Origin: Candidatus Binataceae bacterium
Lineage (GTDB): Bacteria > Desulfobacterota > Binatia > Binatales > Binataceae
NCBI GenBank assembly: GCA_035308025.1
Contig: DATGHL010000022.1
Coordinates: 1 to 64,000 of the forward strand
Direction of reading: 5' to 3'
Length of the DNA stretch: 64,000 bases
Made by a program: the position numbers and the translations under genes
Notes under the pieces: generated by a model
Told to the model about the DNA's origin: nothing
Seen by the model: only the letters and a program-made list of their open reading frames with translations
Database searches by the model: none
In this document: piece by piece, positions 35,152 through 45,026 of the stretch
How positions within the stretch are numbered: position 1 is the first letter of the stretch
Layout: each line of letters starts with the position of its first letter

Positions 35152-35613
35152 ATGACTTTGGAGTCTGAGGATAAGGTTGCTCACCCCGAGGCTTCGGCGA
35201 CGGTTCCGGAAGCGGCAATCGAAACCACTGCACCGCCGAGCCCATCGCACGACGAGTTCGATCCGGTGCGCTGGGAATTACCGGTCATTTGCAAGGATTG
35301 CGGGCGGGATTTCATCGTGCCCTATCGGCACTTCAAGGCGGGCGTGGTGTTCCACTGTCCGCATTGCCACGGCTCGTTCGTGCCGCTGCTTAAGATGTAT
35401 CACGCGGTCCGCGAGGTGTTCGAAACCTTCTACGCGCGGCGGCGGCTTGCGCGGGACGAATTCGCGCGGTCGGGGGGCGATCAGACGCGTTTCGAGCGCA
35501 AGCAGGCGAACGAGCTCGAGGATTTCCGCAAGGCGCTGGCCAAGCTAGCGCACGCGATGCGTCCGGCGGGCAAAATGGTGAAACCCAAAGGTTTCGGCGC
35601 CATGTTTACTTAG
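35152..35613 (+). CDS. Zinc-ribbon protein of unknown function
   Basis: The 153-residue protein has a flexible acidic N terminus (about 1-42) and then a zinc ribbon 'VICKDCGRDFIVPYRHFKAGVVFHCPHCHGSF' with CxxC...CxxC (about residues 45-76). A helical, charged C terminus follows ('RRRLARDEFARSGGDQTRFERKQANELEDFRKALAKLAHAM'). The layout suggests a small nucleic-acid or protein-binding factor. It stands alone, convergent with ilvA. Confidence 0.6.
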   Translation: MTLESEDKVAHPEASATVPEAAIETTAPPSPSHDEFDPVRWELPVICKDCGRDFIVPYRHFKAGVVFHCPHCHGSFVPLLKMYHAVREVFETFYARRRLARDEFARSGGDQTRFERKQANELEDFRKALAKLAHAMRPAGKMVKPKGFGAMFT

Positions 35614-35628
35614 CTGCCGCTTGAATTA

Positions 35629-36906
35629 TCACCTGGCCGCAACTTGGTAGCCATGATCGGCGAGCCGTTGACCGACGTCGCGGAGATGGTCGGGGCCGCG
35701 CGTCTCGAGTTCGAGGACGACGCGCGCCCCGCCGATCGCGATATCAGAATGGTCGCGATCGTGCTCGACAGCCCGCACGTTGGCGCCGCTCTCGCCGATC
35801 AGCGCCAGCAGCTTCTGCAGCTCGCCCGGGCGATCGTGCAGATCGATCTGGAGCCATGCGCGGCGGCCCGCCTTGACGAGGCCGTAGCCGATGATGCGAT
35901 CGAGCAGATTAATGTCGATATTGCCGCCGCTCAGGACGATGACGACGCACTTGCCGCGTAATTCGCGCCCGAGCTTGAGCGCGCCCGCCAGCGCCGCGGC
36001 GCCGGCGCCCTCGGTGAGGAGCTTGAGCCTTTCGAGCAGAAGCAGCACGGCTTCGCCGATCTCAAAATCATCGACCGCGACGACCTGCGCAACGCGTTCG
36101 CGAATGAGTGCGAAGGGCAGTTTGCCGATCCGGCCGGTCGCGAGACCGTCGGCGATGGTATCGACCTGCCGCCCGATCGACGCGGCCGCGCCTGCAGCGA
36201 GACTCGCGCTGAGCTGCGGCGACCCCGAAGCCTCGACTCCGATCACCTCGGTTTGCGGAGCGCGCACGGCGAGCGCGGCGACGATTCCCGCGATCAGGCC
36301 GCCGCCGCCGACGGGCACCATCACGACGTCGGGAGTTACCTCGTCAGCGATCTCAAGACCGATCGTGCCCTGACCTGCGATCACCTCGGCGTCGTCGTAC
36401 GCATCGATAAAGGTTGCACCGGTGCTCGCGCGGAGCGCTGCGGCCGCCTCGCGCGCCGCCTGATAGTCGGCGCCGGCCAGCATGACTTGTTGGCCGTATC
36501 CGCGGGTCGCGTCGATCTTCGCGATCGCCGCGCTCTGGGGCATCACGATCGTGGCGCGCGCGCCGGCGCGGGTCGCCGCATAGGCGATCGCCTGACCGTG
36601 GTTGCCTGCCGACGCTGTAATCAGCCCGCGCGCAGTATCCTGAGGGTCGAGTGTGACGATCCGGTTATAAGCGCCGCGGATTTTGAACGAGCCGGTTTTC
36701 TGCAGGTTCTCCGGCTTGAGATAGACCTTGGCGTCGAGCAGGCGGTCGAACGTCGCGCTGCGCGCCAGTGGCGTTGGCGTGAGAATTCCCCGCAGCCGCT
36801 CCCGCGCCCGTTCGATCGCGGCGAAATTAAACTCCGCAGCGCCCGCCGATTTCGCGGCGATCTCCGGTTCCTTCTCTGGGTCTTGGCCGGTGCCGGGGGC
36901 TGTCAC
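35629..36906 (-). CDS. ilvA: Threonine ammonia-lyase with ACT domain
   Basis: A GTG at 36906 gives 425 residues. PLP-dependent type II fold signatures are 'KPENLQKTGSFKIRGAYNRI' (Schiff-base Lys about 75), 'SAGNHGQAIAYAATRAGARATIVMP' and 'MVPVGGGGLIAGIVAAL'. The C terminus after about residue 345 is a single ACT domain ('LQIDLHDRPGELQKLLALIGESGANVRAVEHDR'), the catabolic/one-ACT layout. It converts threonine to 2-oxobutanoate and ammonia. It ends an apparent operon with two small upstream genes. Confidence 0.93.
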   Translation of the reverse strand: MTAPGTGQDPEKEPEIAAKSAGAAEFNFAAIERARERLRGILTPTPLARSATFDRLLDAKVYLKPENLQKTGSFKIRGAYNRIVTLDPQDTARGLITASAGNHGQAIAYAATRAGARATIVMPQSAAIAKIDATRGYGQQVMLAGADYQAAREAAAALRASTGATFIDAYDDAEVIAGQGTIGLEIADEVTPDVVMVPVGGGGLIAGIVAALAVRAPQTEVIGVEASGSPQLSASLAAGAAASIGRQVDTIADGLATGRIGKLPFALIRERVAQVVAVDDFEIGEAVLLLLERLKLLTEGAGAAALAGALKLGRELRGKCVVIVLSGGNIDINLLDRIIGYGLVKAGRRAWLQIDLHDRPGELQKLLALIGESGANVRAVEHDRDHSDIAIGGARVVLELETRGPDHLRDVGQRLADHGYQVAAR

Positions 36907-36915
36907 TTAACGTCG

Positions 36916-37269
36916 CTAGCTATGCTGACGATGCGCGGTGAACTGGCGCGGCGTGACGGCGCCGAAGCCGCCGCCGGCGAAATCGACCTGGCGGCAGGCG
37001 CCGCTCGCGTAATCGAGGTCCAGCAGCAGGTAGCGAATTGGCCGCTTTTTCAGCGCGGCGATCAACCCGGCGATGCTCGCACGATCGTCCAGGGCGATCG
37101 CCGCGACCTCGGCCACTTCGAGACGGCTCGCGGCGAGAAAACGGCGGGCGGCTTCCTCGCTGGAAAAGGCGAGCGCGCCGGCCCACGATTGATCCTTTTC
37201 CTGAAACGCGATGATCGCCCCTTGGGCGTCCACCAGGAAATTCAGCTCCGCGCAATCGAGCGCGTTCAC
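36916..37269 (-). CDS. Small hypothetical protein
   Basis: A GTG at 37269 overlaps the TGA of the upstream gene (GTGA), indicating coupling. The 117-residue product has a regular alpha/beta pattern: 'LNFLVDAQGAIIAFQEKDQSW', 'AGALAFSSEEAARRFLAASRLEVAEVAAIALDDRASIAGLIAALKKRPIRYLLLDLDY'. This resembles SseB/DUF-type regulatory folds, but I cannot name a family. It lies 9 bp before ilvA. Confidence 0.5.
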   Translation of the reverse strand: MNALDCAELNFLVDAQGAIIAFQEKDQSWAGALAFSSEEAARRFLAASRLEVAEVAAIALDDRASIAGLIAALKKRPIRYLLLDLDYASGACRQVDFAGGGFGAVTPRQFTAHRQHS

Positions 37270-37604
37270 GCCGCTTCGACCTTCAGCTCGCCGCGGCGAA
37301 TCGCGGCGGCGCGCTCGCGCACAAGGGCCGGATAGGTGTAGTAATGCTCGCCGCTCAGATGCAGGAAAGAATCCGCGTCAACGTCTTCGAGTTCGAGCGC
37401 CTCGATTTGGCTTTCGGCGGCAGCGCGGCTGGGTGCGCGCAAGATGAGTTCGTAGAGCGTCCGTCCCTGCGCCGACTGGAAGTCTTCGCGCGGCGGCAGC
37501 GCCGCGGAGTCGAGCCTGCCAGCGTGATAGTTGTCGAGGATGAAGCGCAGCGCCTTGAGCTCATGGCGCAGGAGGTCGATGGCTTTCAGCGGGCGGTGAT
37601 TCAT
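37266..37604 (-). CDS. Small hypothetical protein
   Basis: I start at the ATG at 37604, which follows GAGGG by 5 bp. The 112-residue protein is mostly helical and charged ('AIDLLRHELKALRFILDNYHAGRLDSAALPP', 'TLYELILRAPSRAAAESQIEALELEDVDADSFLHLSGEHYYTYPALVRERAAAIRRGELKV'). It forms a GTGA-overlapping pair with the next gene. No family recognised. Confidence 0.5.
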   Translation of the reverse strand: MNHRPLKAIDLLRHELKALRFILDNYHAGRLDSAALPPREDFQSAQGRTLYELILRAPSRAAAESQIEALELEDVDADSFLHLSGEHYYTYPALVRERAAAIRRGELKVEAA

Positions 37605-37798
37605 GCTGCCCTCGATCTTATCGCCGCTCCACCCGCATTCCAACCGCCGCCCTATCAAGCAACTTGAGAGCGACCACTTAATACCTACGGAATACGCGCG
37701 ACCTATTCCCAGTGAGCACCTGCGACCCGGCTTTGAGGTGCTGGCGGATTTCGTCGTGTAGCGTCCCGCCTGCCGTATGACGAAGTTCGCCGCCGAGT

Positions 37799-38539
37799 CT
37801 AGTGCGTGCCGGAATCGGACTCGTCGCCGTTGGCCGTATGGCGCTGCGCGAGAAAACGCTCGAGGCGGTCGCGTCGCACGATGAACTGGCGGCCGTCGCG
37901 AACGATCAGACGTTCGCGCTCAAAGCTGCTGAGATACTCGGTGACCCGCGGCCGTGAAGCGCCCACCAGTTCGGCCAGATTTTGATGCGTCGCGGGCACC
38001 GTCAGGCGCACGCCCCGGCCGTCGGTAACGCCGAAATTGTCGCTGAGTTCCAGGAGGATCAGCGCCACGCGCTCCTCGAGCGTGCAGCTCATGAAATTCG
38101 CGCAGCGCAACTGCACCAAATCCCACCGTCCCGAGTAACTGGCGGCCATGTGTTTGAAGTCCGCAGAGGCAATGCCTAGAGCGATCTCGACGAAGAGCGC
38201 CAAAGTGACGGCGCCAATCTGACAGTCAGTCACTGCTTCGCAACGGAAGTTATATCTGATCCCGGCGGCCGCGGGCGGAACCCCCGGGATCATGCCCGGC
38301 GCAACCATGATGACCAGCGTGCGATCGCCCTTGCGATTGCGGCAAGTGATGCGTGCGATTCCCGAGAGCAAGATGTAGGCAGATTCGGGCGACTTCTTCC
38401 TATCGAAAATGATCCCGCGGCTCTTTACCCGGGTCAGCACGAGCGCATCGGCAAGGCGGTTCAGCCGGCGCGAGGTGAGCCAGGAAATATTCCTAAGTCC
38501 TTGCAATCTTCGGATTCCTGACATTCGCGTCGTTGGCAT
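37799..38539 (-). CDS. Crp/Fnr-family transcriptional regulator
   Basis: The 246-residue protein has a cyclic-nucleotide-binding-like beta barrel (about residues 38-130, 'KSPESAYILLSGIARITCRNRKGDRTLVIMVAPGMIPG') and a C-terminal Crp-type helix-turn-helix ('THQNLAELVGASRPRVTEYLSSFERERLIVRDGRQFIV', about 185-222). No Cys cluster of true FNR is evident, so it is not an [4Fe-4S] sensor. The ligand is unknown. Its recognition helix (SRPRVTEYL) is of the Crp/FixK kind. Confidence 0.87.
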   Translation of the reverse strand: MPTTRMSGIRRLQGLRNISWLTSRRLNRLADALVLTRVKSRGIIFDRKKSPESAYILLSGIARITCRNRKGDRTLVIMVAPGMIPGVPPAAAGIRYNFRCEAVTDCQIGAVTLALFVEIALGIASADFKHMAASYSGRWDLVQLRCANFMSCTLEERVALILLELSDNFGVTDGRGVRLTVPATHQNLAELVGASRPRVTEYLSSFERERLIVRDGRQFIVRRDRLERFLAQRHTANGDESDSGTH

Positions 38540-38683
38540 TGCCTCAATTTAGCAGAACCGCCGAAATATCCTTCTGATCTTCGCTGCACTTAGTTCTCCA
38601 TATAACCGAATCGGCTTGGCCGCGCGATCGCGACAGGCATAGCGTGAGAGCTGCGGAAATAATCTCCAGCTAGTAATATGCGG

Positions 38684-39676
38684 TTACTCCGCAAGAGAGA
38701 GCTTACGAAACTGCGGCGAGACTAGCGCGACCTCGCACATGATAAAGTCGTGATCGGAGACGCGGCGGCGGAGAAATGACGCGCTTGCCGCGACCGCACG
38801 CGCGGAGTGCGGCAGCGGCGCGAGTCCGCGCACCGCGATCCAGTCCAGATTCGGCCGGAGCCATCGGGGGATCGCCCGAAAGAAGGTGAAAGTCCGCTTG
38901 TCACGCGCGTTCGCGCCATCGACCTCAAATTCAGCCTGCGCGAGGCGGGCGAAGAGCGTTTCCCATCGGCGCGGATCGGATAGCCGGCGCGGCTCGCGCA
39001 AAAGCTTGAGCATGCCGGCGCCGACGGCGCGCGCATTATGAAGCGCGATCGTCGTTGTATTCAGGTCGCCGCCGATGATTGCCGGACCTCCATCGGGAAT
39101 CTGCGCGAGATATTCACGCATCTGCCATTCGCGGCCCGGGGGATCCCACCGGCTGTTGAGATGGACCACGCCCAGCGTGATGGGACGGCCGTTGAAGCTC
39201 GCGCGGGCAATAACTCCCGCCGGTCCACCAGCCATCCGCGTGAGCCGCGGATGGAGAAAGCGGTTGGGAATTGGCGCTGCGCGGACCTCCTCGAGGGGCT
39301 GGCTGCAGAGAATGGCATTGCCCTTCAAGGCGGTCGGTTCGCCGTCGGCTCTCTTCACGCCGAACTGCGGGAGGAACGCGAGACTCATCTTGAGGGCGGC
39401 AGCGAGCTCGGCCGCGAATTCCCGCCATGCCGATCGACGATGGCGCCAGTCGGCCTCGCACAACAGAATCACCTCGGCGCCGGCCAGCGGAGCGCGTTGC
39501 AAACACTTGATAATGCCGTCGAGCCGGGCGCCGCCGCGCGCGTTGAAGGCAACAACCTTGATCGAATCCCTCTTGATCGAATCTTCGCGCCGCGGCGTTG
39601 CGCGATTCACAATGATCGGGGCGAAGCGATGCGCCCGCCCTCGCCGCTGAGAGACCTCGTCAAGCCGGCTGTCCAT
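38684..39676 (-). CDS. Endonuclease/exonuclease/phosphatase-family protein
   Basis: The 330-residue protein shows the EEP fold in order: 'IKVVAFNARGG' (Asn), 'EVILLCEADWRHRRSAWREF' (Glu metal ligand), 'TLGVVHLNSRWD' (His), 'AIIGGDLNTTTIAL' (Asp/Asn) and 'RRVSDHDFIMCEV' (final catalytic Asp-His). Members cleave phosphodiesters in DNA, inositol phosphates or sphingomyelin. About 35 residues precede the domain. Substrate unknown. Confidence 0.82.
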   Translation of the reverse strand: MDSRLDEVSQRRGRAHRFAPIIVNRATPRREDSIKRDSIKVVAFNARGGARLDGIIKCLQRAPLAGAEVILLCEADWRHRRSAWREFAAELAAALKMSLAFLPQFGVKRADGEPTALKGNAILCSQPLEEVRAAPIPNRFLHPRLTRMAGGPAGVIARASFNGRPITLGVVHLNSRWDPPGREWQMREYLAQIPDGGPAIIGGDLNTTTIALHNARAVGAGMLKLLREPRRLSDPRRWETLFARLAQAEFEVDGANARDKRTFTFFRAIPRWLRPNLDWIAVRGLAPLPHSARAVAASASFLRRRVSDHDFIMCEVALVSPQFRKLSLAE

Positions 39677-39742
39677 TGATTCTCTAACGCAGCTCCCAGG
39701 AGTGGCGGAGGCTCGGGGGGTCAGCCCGGCCTGACGCTTCGC

Positions 39743-41839
39743 CTAGGACTTTCCCTGGTCGCGCAGCGCCTGCAGCAACTCTTCGAGCTTGGTCATCGGC
39801 GCCGAGCAGGCGTGATTGCGGCATAGGTAGGCCGTGAGCCGCCCTTCGATCTGGCGCTTGCCGCGCAGCGCTTCGGGCACCATCGCAGCGTCAGTCGCGT
39901 CGGGCGCGATCGCGTAGAGCGCGAGATCCGGGACGTGGATTTTGCCGAGCGCCTTGAGCCAGCCAGCGAATTCGGGCGAAGCGCGATCGCCGACCAAAGC
40001 TATTTCGGTGGGGCCGTTCTCATAAAGGTCCACCGCTTCGAGCATGTGCGCGAAGGCAAATGGTTGCTTCTCCATCATCGGCGCAAACAGGCAGAGCGTC
40101 AGGTCGGCGGCTTTCATGTAGCGCTCGTCGCCGGTATAGGCGTGCAAACGCAGCAACGCCATCACGGCGGCGCTGTTCCCCGATGGCGTCGAGCCGTCAA
40201 ACGCCTGCTTGGAGCGCGCGATCAGCCGTTCATGATCGTCCGAGGTAAAGAAGAATCCGCCCGCCTCGCGATCCTCGAAACGCTCGAGCATCACCGCGGC
40301 CAGAGTCTGCGCGTGAGCGAGATAGCGCGGGTCGAGCGAGGCCTCATAAGTATCAATCATCGCGCCGGTGAGCAGCGCATAATCTTCGAGGTAGGCGTTG
40401 AAGCGCGCGACGCCGTCCGTGCAGGAGCGTCGCAGCGCGTGGCCATCCCAGAGGCGGCTCATCGCGAAGTCCGCTGCACGCTGCGCCGCCACCAGATAGC
40501 GCTGCTCGCCGAGTGCGCGATAGCCCTGCGCCAACGCGCTGATCATCATGCCGTTCCAGGCCGCGAGAATCTTGTCGTCGCGCCCCGGATGAACGCGCTG
40601 CTCGCGCGCGGCAAATAGTTTTTCCCGCGCCGCGGCAAGCTTCGCAGTCATCGTGGCTTCGTCCATTCGAAACATCTTTGCCGCTGATGAGACATCGATC
40701 GTGCGATGCAGAATGTTACTCGACTCGAAGTTGCCCTCGGCGGTGACGTCGAAGTAGCGCGCGGCGATCGTCGCCAGCTCCTCGCCCAGCACGGCGTGAA
40801 ATTCCGCCGGCGTCCAGACGAAGAATTTGCCCTCTTCACCCTCGCTATCGGCGTCTTGACTCGCATAGAAGCCGCCCTCTGGGCTGGTCATCTCGCGGAT
40901 CACATAGTCGAGCGTCTCGCGCGCGACCTGCGCGAATGCCGGCTCGTCAAGCGCTCGCGCGGCGTCCAGATAAAGCCGCCCCAGCAGCGCGTTGTCGTAG
41001 AGCATCTTTTCGAAGTGCGGCACGAGCCAATGATCATCGACGCTGTAGCGATGGAAGCCGCCGCCAAGCTGATCATAGATGCCGCCCCTGGCCATCTTGG
41101 TCAGCGTATGGCGAATCATCTCGGCATAGTTGGCGGCGCGGCTGCGGGCGAAAGCGCGCAGGAAAATTGCAAAAACGAAGGTGTTGGGAAATTTCGGCGC
41201 GCCGCCGATTCCGCCGTGTTCACTGTCGTAATGCTGCGTCAACGCCCGCGCCGCCTCGATCATCAGACCCGGCTTGATCGCGCCGCCACCCTCCGGCACG
41301 GCCATCGCGGTGAGCGCTTTCGCGAGCCGCTCGACATTGCTGCGGATGTCGTCGGGTTTGTTGTGATAAGCGTTGGTGATCGCGGCGAGAACGCGTGCAA
41401 AGCCCGGCATCCCCTGGCGATCCTCCGGCGGAAAGTAGGTGCCGCCGTAAAACGGCCGGGTCTCCGGCGTCAAAAAGACCGTCAACGGCCATCCGCCGCG
41501 GCCGGTCAGCAACTGCACGGCGTCCATGTAGATCTGATCGAGGTCCGGACGCTCCTCGCGATCGACCTTAATCGCAACGAAGTTGTCGTTCATCGCGCGC
41601 GCGATAGCCTCGTTCTCGAACGACTCCCGCTCCATCACGTGACACCAGTGGCAGGCTGAATAGCCGATCGAAAGCAGGATCGGCTTGCCCTCCTCGCGCG
41701 CGCGGGTGAGCGCCTCCTCGCCCCAGGGATACCAATCCACCGGATTGTGAGCGTGCTGACGCAGGTAAGGACTCTGCTCTTTGATTAAGCGATTGGGCTT
41801 GCGCCCAGCGGCCTCGCCCGAACTATGCCCCGAACTCAT
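39743..41839 (-). CDS. DUF255 thioredoxin-domain protein (YyaL/SPATA20 type)
   Basis: Using the ATG at 41839 the protein has 698 residues. It begins '[32 protein letters not shown]', the DUF255 hallmark, with the active site '[49 protein letters not shown]'. A six-hairpin glycosidase-like alpha/alpha barrel follows ('[23 protein letters not shown]', '[28 protein letters not shown]'). The family is conserved from bacteria to humans, but its reaction is not established. Divergent from the glycosyltransferase gene. Confidence 0.92.
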   Translation of the reverse strand: MSSGHSSGEAAGRKPNRLIKEQSPYLRQHAHNPVDWYPWGEEALTRAREEGKPILLSIGYSACHWCHVMERESFENEAIARAMNDNFVAIKVDREERPDLDQIYMDAVQLLTGRGGWPLTVFLTPETRPFYGGTYFPPEDRQGMPGFARVLAAITNAYHNKPDDIRSNVERLAKALTAMAVPEGGGAIKPGLMIEAARALTQHYDSEHGGIGGAPKFPNTFVFAIFLRAFARSRAANYAEMIRHTLTKMARGGIYDQLGGGFHRYSVDDHWLVPHFEKMLYDNALLGRLYLDAARALDEPAFAQVARETLDYVIREMTSPEGGFYASQDADSEGEEGKFFVWTPAEFHAVLGEELATIAARYFDVTAEGNFESSNILHRTIDVSSAAKMFRMDEATMTAKLAAAREKLFAAREQRVHPGRDDKILAAWNGMMISALAQGYRALGEQRYLVAAQRAADFAMSRLWDGHALRRSCTDGVARFNAYLEDYALLTGAMIDTYEASLDPRYLAHAQTLAAVMLERFEDREAGGFFFTSDDHERLIARSKQAFDGSTPSGNSAAVMALLRLHAYTGDERYMKAADLTLCLFAPMMEKQPFAFAHMLEAVDLYENGPTEIALVGDRASPEFAGWLKALGKIHVPDLALYAIAPDATDAAMVPEALRGKRQIEGRLTAYLCRNHACSAPMTKLEELLQALRDQGKS

Positions 41840-42029
41840 AGGGTTATTATCCTCGATCCGCCGGGCTGCGGCCGGCATGGATCAGTCAGACTAACGGGCG
41901 TCGAGGGTTGCGGCTACCGTCGCGCGGCGATGTGCAGGCGCTTGCCCGCGTCAATTCGTATTGCAACCCTTGCGGTCGATGGTAAAGGCCAGATTGGAGG
42001 GCGATTCGCGCGCGGGGAGCGCCGAGCCG

Positions 42030-43754
42030 ATGCCGGCGCGAGACTCCGCGTGGCGCGATGCGGCGCCGATCGTAATCGCCTTGGCCGCGATTCTCTTCTT
42101 CGCGCGTCTGGGGACGCGCGCGCTGTGGGCGTCCGAGTTCCGCTGGGCCGAGATCGCCCGCGAGATGCTCGTCACACACAACTATTTTTGGCCGACGCTT
42201 AACGGTCACGTCTATTATGACAAGCCGCTCGGCTCCTATTGGTTGGTCATAGCCGCAACCTGGCTGACCGGCGGGATGAACGAAGCGGCCGCGCGCATTC
42301 CGTGCGCGGTTGCGGGCTTGATCGCGGTCGCACTCGTGATTCTGCTGACCCGCCGCCTCTACGACTTGCGCACCGGTGTATTCGCCGCCGCCGTTCTCGC
42401 CACGAGCTTCAGTTTCGTATTTTTTTCTCGCCACGCTTCCGCCGACGTCGAGACCGTCGCCGGCGAGCTCGCAGCACTAACGCTTTTTTTGCGCTATCAG
42501 CATCGCCCCATCGGATGGTGGATCCTCGCGCTCTGGATCATTATGGCGCTGACCTCTCTGACCAAGGGCTTGCTCGGCTTTGTCCTGCCGCTTTTGGTGA
42601 TCGGCGTTTACTCATCCTTCGCCGACGGCTGGAACTCGTTCACTGGAGGAATGCTGCTCGGCTCATTGTCCGACCGCATTGGCTACGCGCTGGAGCGCCA
42701 TCGATGGTTCTTCAACTGGCGTACGCCGATCGCAATTGCGGTTGCCGCCAGCATCTACTACTGGCCGTTCGCCATCTCGCACGAGCAAACCGGCTCGGCC
42801 AAAGGGCTGGCGATGGTCTATCGCGAGAACGTCGTGCGTTATTTCGCCCCGTTCGATCACGTCGGGCCAATCTACCTGTATACCTACGTAATCTTCGCGC
42901 TGATGGCGCCGTGGTCGGTGTATTTGCCCGCGGCGCTCGCGCACGCGCATCGAGCGAATCAGGAAGCCCGCACTGAGCGGGATAGAGATCGCTTCGTGCT
43001 GAGTTTTTTCTGGGCAACGTTCATTTTTTTTACCCTCGCGGGTTCGCGGCGCAGTTATTATCTGCTCCCGATATTGCCCGCCGCCGCGATACTCGTGGCG
43101 CGATTACTCGCCGAACCGCTCGACCGGTTAAGCCGGACCGCGCGGATCTTGCTCAAACTTGGTTTCGCCGCGATCGTTATCGCGGTGACTGTTTCGAGCC
43201 TTGCCTTTCTTCCACCGCGGCTCTTCATGCCGGATCCCTACGCCTTGCTGCCGAATGCACCCGAGCGCGGGGTTTTGGCGGTGTATTGGATTGGCTCCGC
43301 GCTCGCGCTCTGCTGGGCGCTGCGCCGCTTGACCTCGGCCCGGGTCTTTTTCGCCACGGCGACCGTCGCGTGGCTCTTCATGTTTTATTTTTTCGTTTTC
43401 GCGATGCCTGCGGGCGACGCCTGGCGCGGCGAGAAACCCTTCGCCTATCGGATCCGCGACCTGATTGGTGCGGACACGGCCGCGCTCGCTTTCTATCGGG
43501 TGGGCGGTCCCGTCTATTACCTCGATCTGCCGCACTCGGTGCCGACCTATGAATCGCGACGCGAACTGGATCAGTCGATCAATACAGGCGCGACGCGATG
43601 GGTCGTCGTGCGGCAACGCGATCTCCAAATACTCGACGTCCCGGCCGCCGTCGTCGCGCGTGAAGCCGTGTTTCCGTGGGACTCCAAGGAGCATCGCCTC
43701 AATGCGATGGTCCTCGTGCGGGTCGGTGCGCCGCCCGCTCAAGAGTCGCCGTGA
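42030..43754 (+). CDS. ArnT/PMT-family glycosyltransferase (GT39/83-like)
   Basis: I choose the ATG at 42030 with GGGGAG 10 bp upstream; the frame is open from 41961. The 574-residue membrane protein has the first periplasmic loop acid pair 'WASEFRWAEIAREMLVTHNYFWPTLNGHVYYDKPLGSYWLV', typical of undecaprenyl-phosphate-sugar-dependent transferases of the ArnT class, followed by about eleven further helices and a periplasmic C-terminal domain. These enzymes modify lipid A or glycosylate proteins in the periplasm. The acceptor cannot be told. It overlaps nothing and is convergent with the ABC binding-protein gene. Confidence 0.82.
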   Translation: MPARDSAWRDAAPIVIALAAILFFARLGTRALWASEFRWAEIAREMLVTHNYFWPTLNGHVYYDKPLGSYWLVIAATWLTGGMNEAAARIPCAVAGLIAVALVILLTRRLYDLRTGVFAAAVLATSFSFVFFSRHASADVETVAGELAALTLFLRYQHRPIGWWILALWIIMALTSLTKGLLGFVLPLLVIGVYSSFADGWNSFTGGMLLGSLSDRIGYALERHRWFFNWRTPIAIAVAASIYYWPFAISHEQTGSAKGLAMVYRENVVRYFAPFDHVGPIYLYTYVIFALMAPWSVYLPAALAHAHRANQEARTERDRDRFVLSFFWATFIFFTLAGSRRSYYLLPILPAAAILVARLLAEPLDRLSRTARILLKLGFAAIVIAVTVSSLAFLPPRLFMPDPYALLPNAPERGVLAVYWIGSALALCWALRRLTSARVFFATATVAWLFMFYFFVFAMPAGDAWRGEKPFAYRIRDLIGADTAALAFYRVGGPVYYLDLPHSVPTYESRRELDQSINTGATRWVVVRQRDLQILDVPAAVVAREAVFPWDSKEHRLNAMVLVRVGAPPAQESP

Positions 43755-43786
43755 ACGCCTCCGACAGGATCAACCTTCGCCCAAGG

Positions 43787-45019
43787 TCAAAAGGAGCGCG
43801 GCGGCGGGTTCGTCTCGTCAGGAATTTTCTCGCGCCGGCTAAGTCTGAATAAATCCGCCGCGCCAAGGATCATCCGCCACGCGCTCGGGAATTCGAGGTT
43901 GCCGCCCTCGGCTTGCGGCTCTGGGTCGATAATCTGTTTGCGCCCCTCGTGCCATTGTACGAGCAGCATCTGGTGGCCGATTTGGCGGCCTGTTTCGCGA
44001 TCGATAGCGAAATCGCCGAAAAAGGTTGTAGTTCGCAGGTCGGCGAAGGCGGCGCGCAATTGAACTTGATCAAGCGAATCGCAGGCGCGGACCGCCGCCA
44101 GAGTGATTAGCCCGGCAGCGTAAATCTGCGCTGCGGGATAATCGCAAGTGCTGCCCGCCGCGAGGATTCTGCGCGAAAATTCGGCCGGTCGCGGCCCCAG
44201 CTCCGGCACGATGTTGAAATCGCGCTCCCATTGGCTCGGACCAACGATACCTTCGGCGTCGTCGCCGAGGTCCTGGCGGAAGCGCTCGACGCCCGCAGCA
44301 ACACATCCGAGCACCGGAACTTTGAGCTCACGGGCGGACGCCACACGCATCATCGCGAGGTCGTAGTCATAACCTCCGGCGCTCACGAAAGCGTTGATCC
44401 GGTTGCGGCGGATTGCGCGCGACAGGCTCGCGGGCGTGTGCTCAGGGCGGAAGGTGCCCGCGTATTTCATGCGCAGCCGGACGCCGTGCAGCCAGGCGCG
44501 TCGGGTCTTGGCGGCGCGTTCGAGGCCGGCGCTAATCGCCCCGGCGAAAGGGGTGGGGGCGGTCGCGACGGCCAGCCGCTTGCGCCAGAACTTGAGCGTG
44601 GCGAGTAGATCTATCAGGCCGGTCATATACGCGCTGGCCGGGGTGAGAACGCTCACGAGCATCCGGACGTTATGGGCGTGAAGCTGATCGGCTGCGCCGC
44701 CGTGATTGATCATCAGGCGACCCGCCTCCTCGCACAATGGCGCGGCGACGCGCGTCAGCCCGCTTGAGTAGGGGCCGAAGATCAGGTCGCAAGGGCGACC
44801 GAAACACAGTTCGCGATAGATTTCGCGCGCGCGATCAATCCGGCTGGCGTCGTCGAGACAGCGCAGGGCGACATCATAATGCTGCCCGCGGACGATGACG
44901 CCGCCGGCTTCGTTCGCGTCAGCGACGAACAGGCGCAGGGCCCTCTCGCCTTGACGCCCCATCGCGGCGTATTTGCCCGTCAACGAAAGCGAGAGGCCGA
45001 GGGTGAGCTGGCGCGTCAT
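43787..45019 (-). CDS. Periplasmic-binding-protein-like protein (branched-chain amino-acid type) without signal peptide
   Basis: The 410-residue protein matches the leucine/amide-binding (type 1 PBP) fold: 'LTLGLSLSLTGKYAAMGRQGERALRLFVADANEAGGV', 'DLIFGPYSSGLTRVAAPLCEEAG' and 'AYMTGLIDLLATLKFWRKRLAVATAPTPFAGAI'. Unlike normal ABC binding proteins it begins with only four residues before strand 1, so it has no signal peptide and would stay in the cytosol, where such folds act as sensors. It is the last of four genes on the minus strand, 7 bp after the MaoC-like gene. Confidence 0.75.
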   Translation of the reverse strand: MTRQLTLGLSLSLTGKYAAMGRQGERALRLFVADANEAGGVIVRGQHYDVALRCLDDASRIDRAREIYRELCFGRPCDLIFGPYSSGLTRVAAPLCEEAGRLMINHGGAADQLHAHNVRMLVSVLTPASAYMTGLIDLLATLKFWRKRLAVATAPTPFAGAISAGLERAAKTRRAWLHGVRLRMKYAGTFRPEHTPASLSRAIRRNRINAFVSAGGYDYDLAMMRVASARELKVPVLGCVAAGVERFRQDLGDDAEGIVGPSQWERDFNIVPELGPRPAEFSRRILAAGSTCDYPAAQIYAAGLITLAAVRACDSLDQVQLRAAFADLRTTTFFGDFAIDRETGRQIGHQMLLVQWHEGRKQIIDPEPQAEGGNLEFPSAWRMILGAADLFRLSRREKIPDETNPPPRSF

Positions 45020-45026
45020 CGGCTTC

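Noticed and set aside
41625-41650. TCACGTGACA as another parS site
   Set aside because: Outer bases differ from the consensus on both sides, and it is inside the DUF255 coding region.
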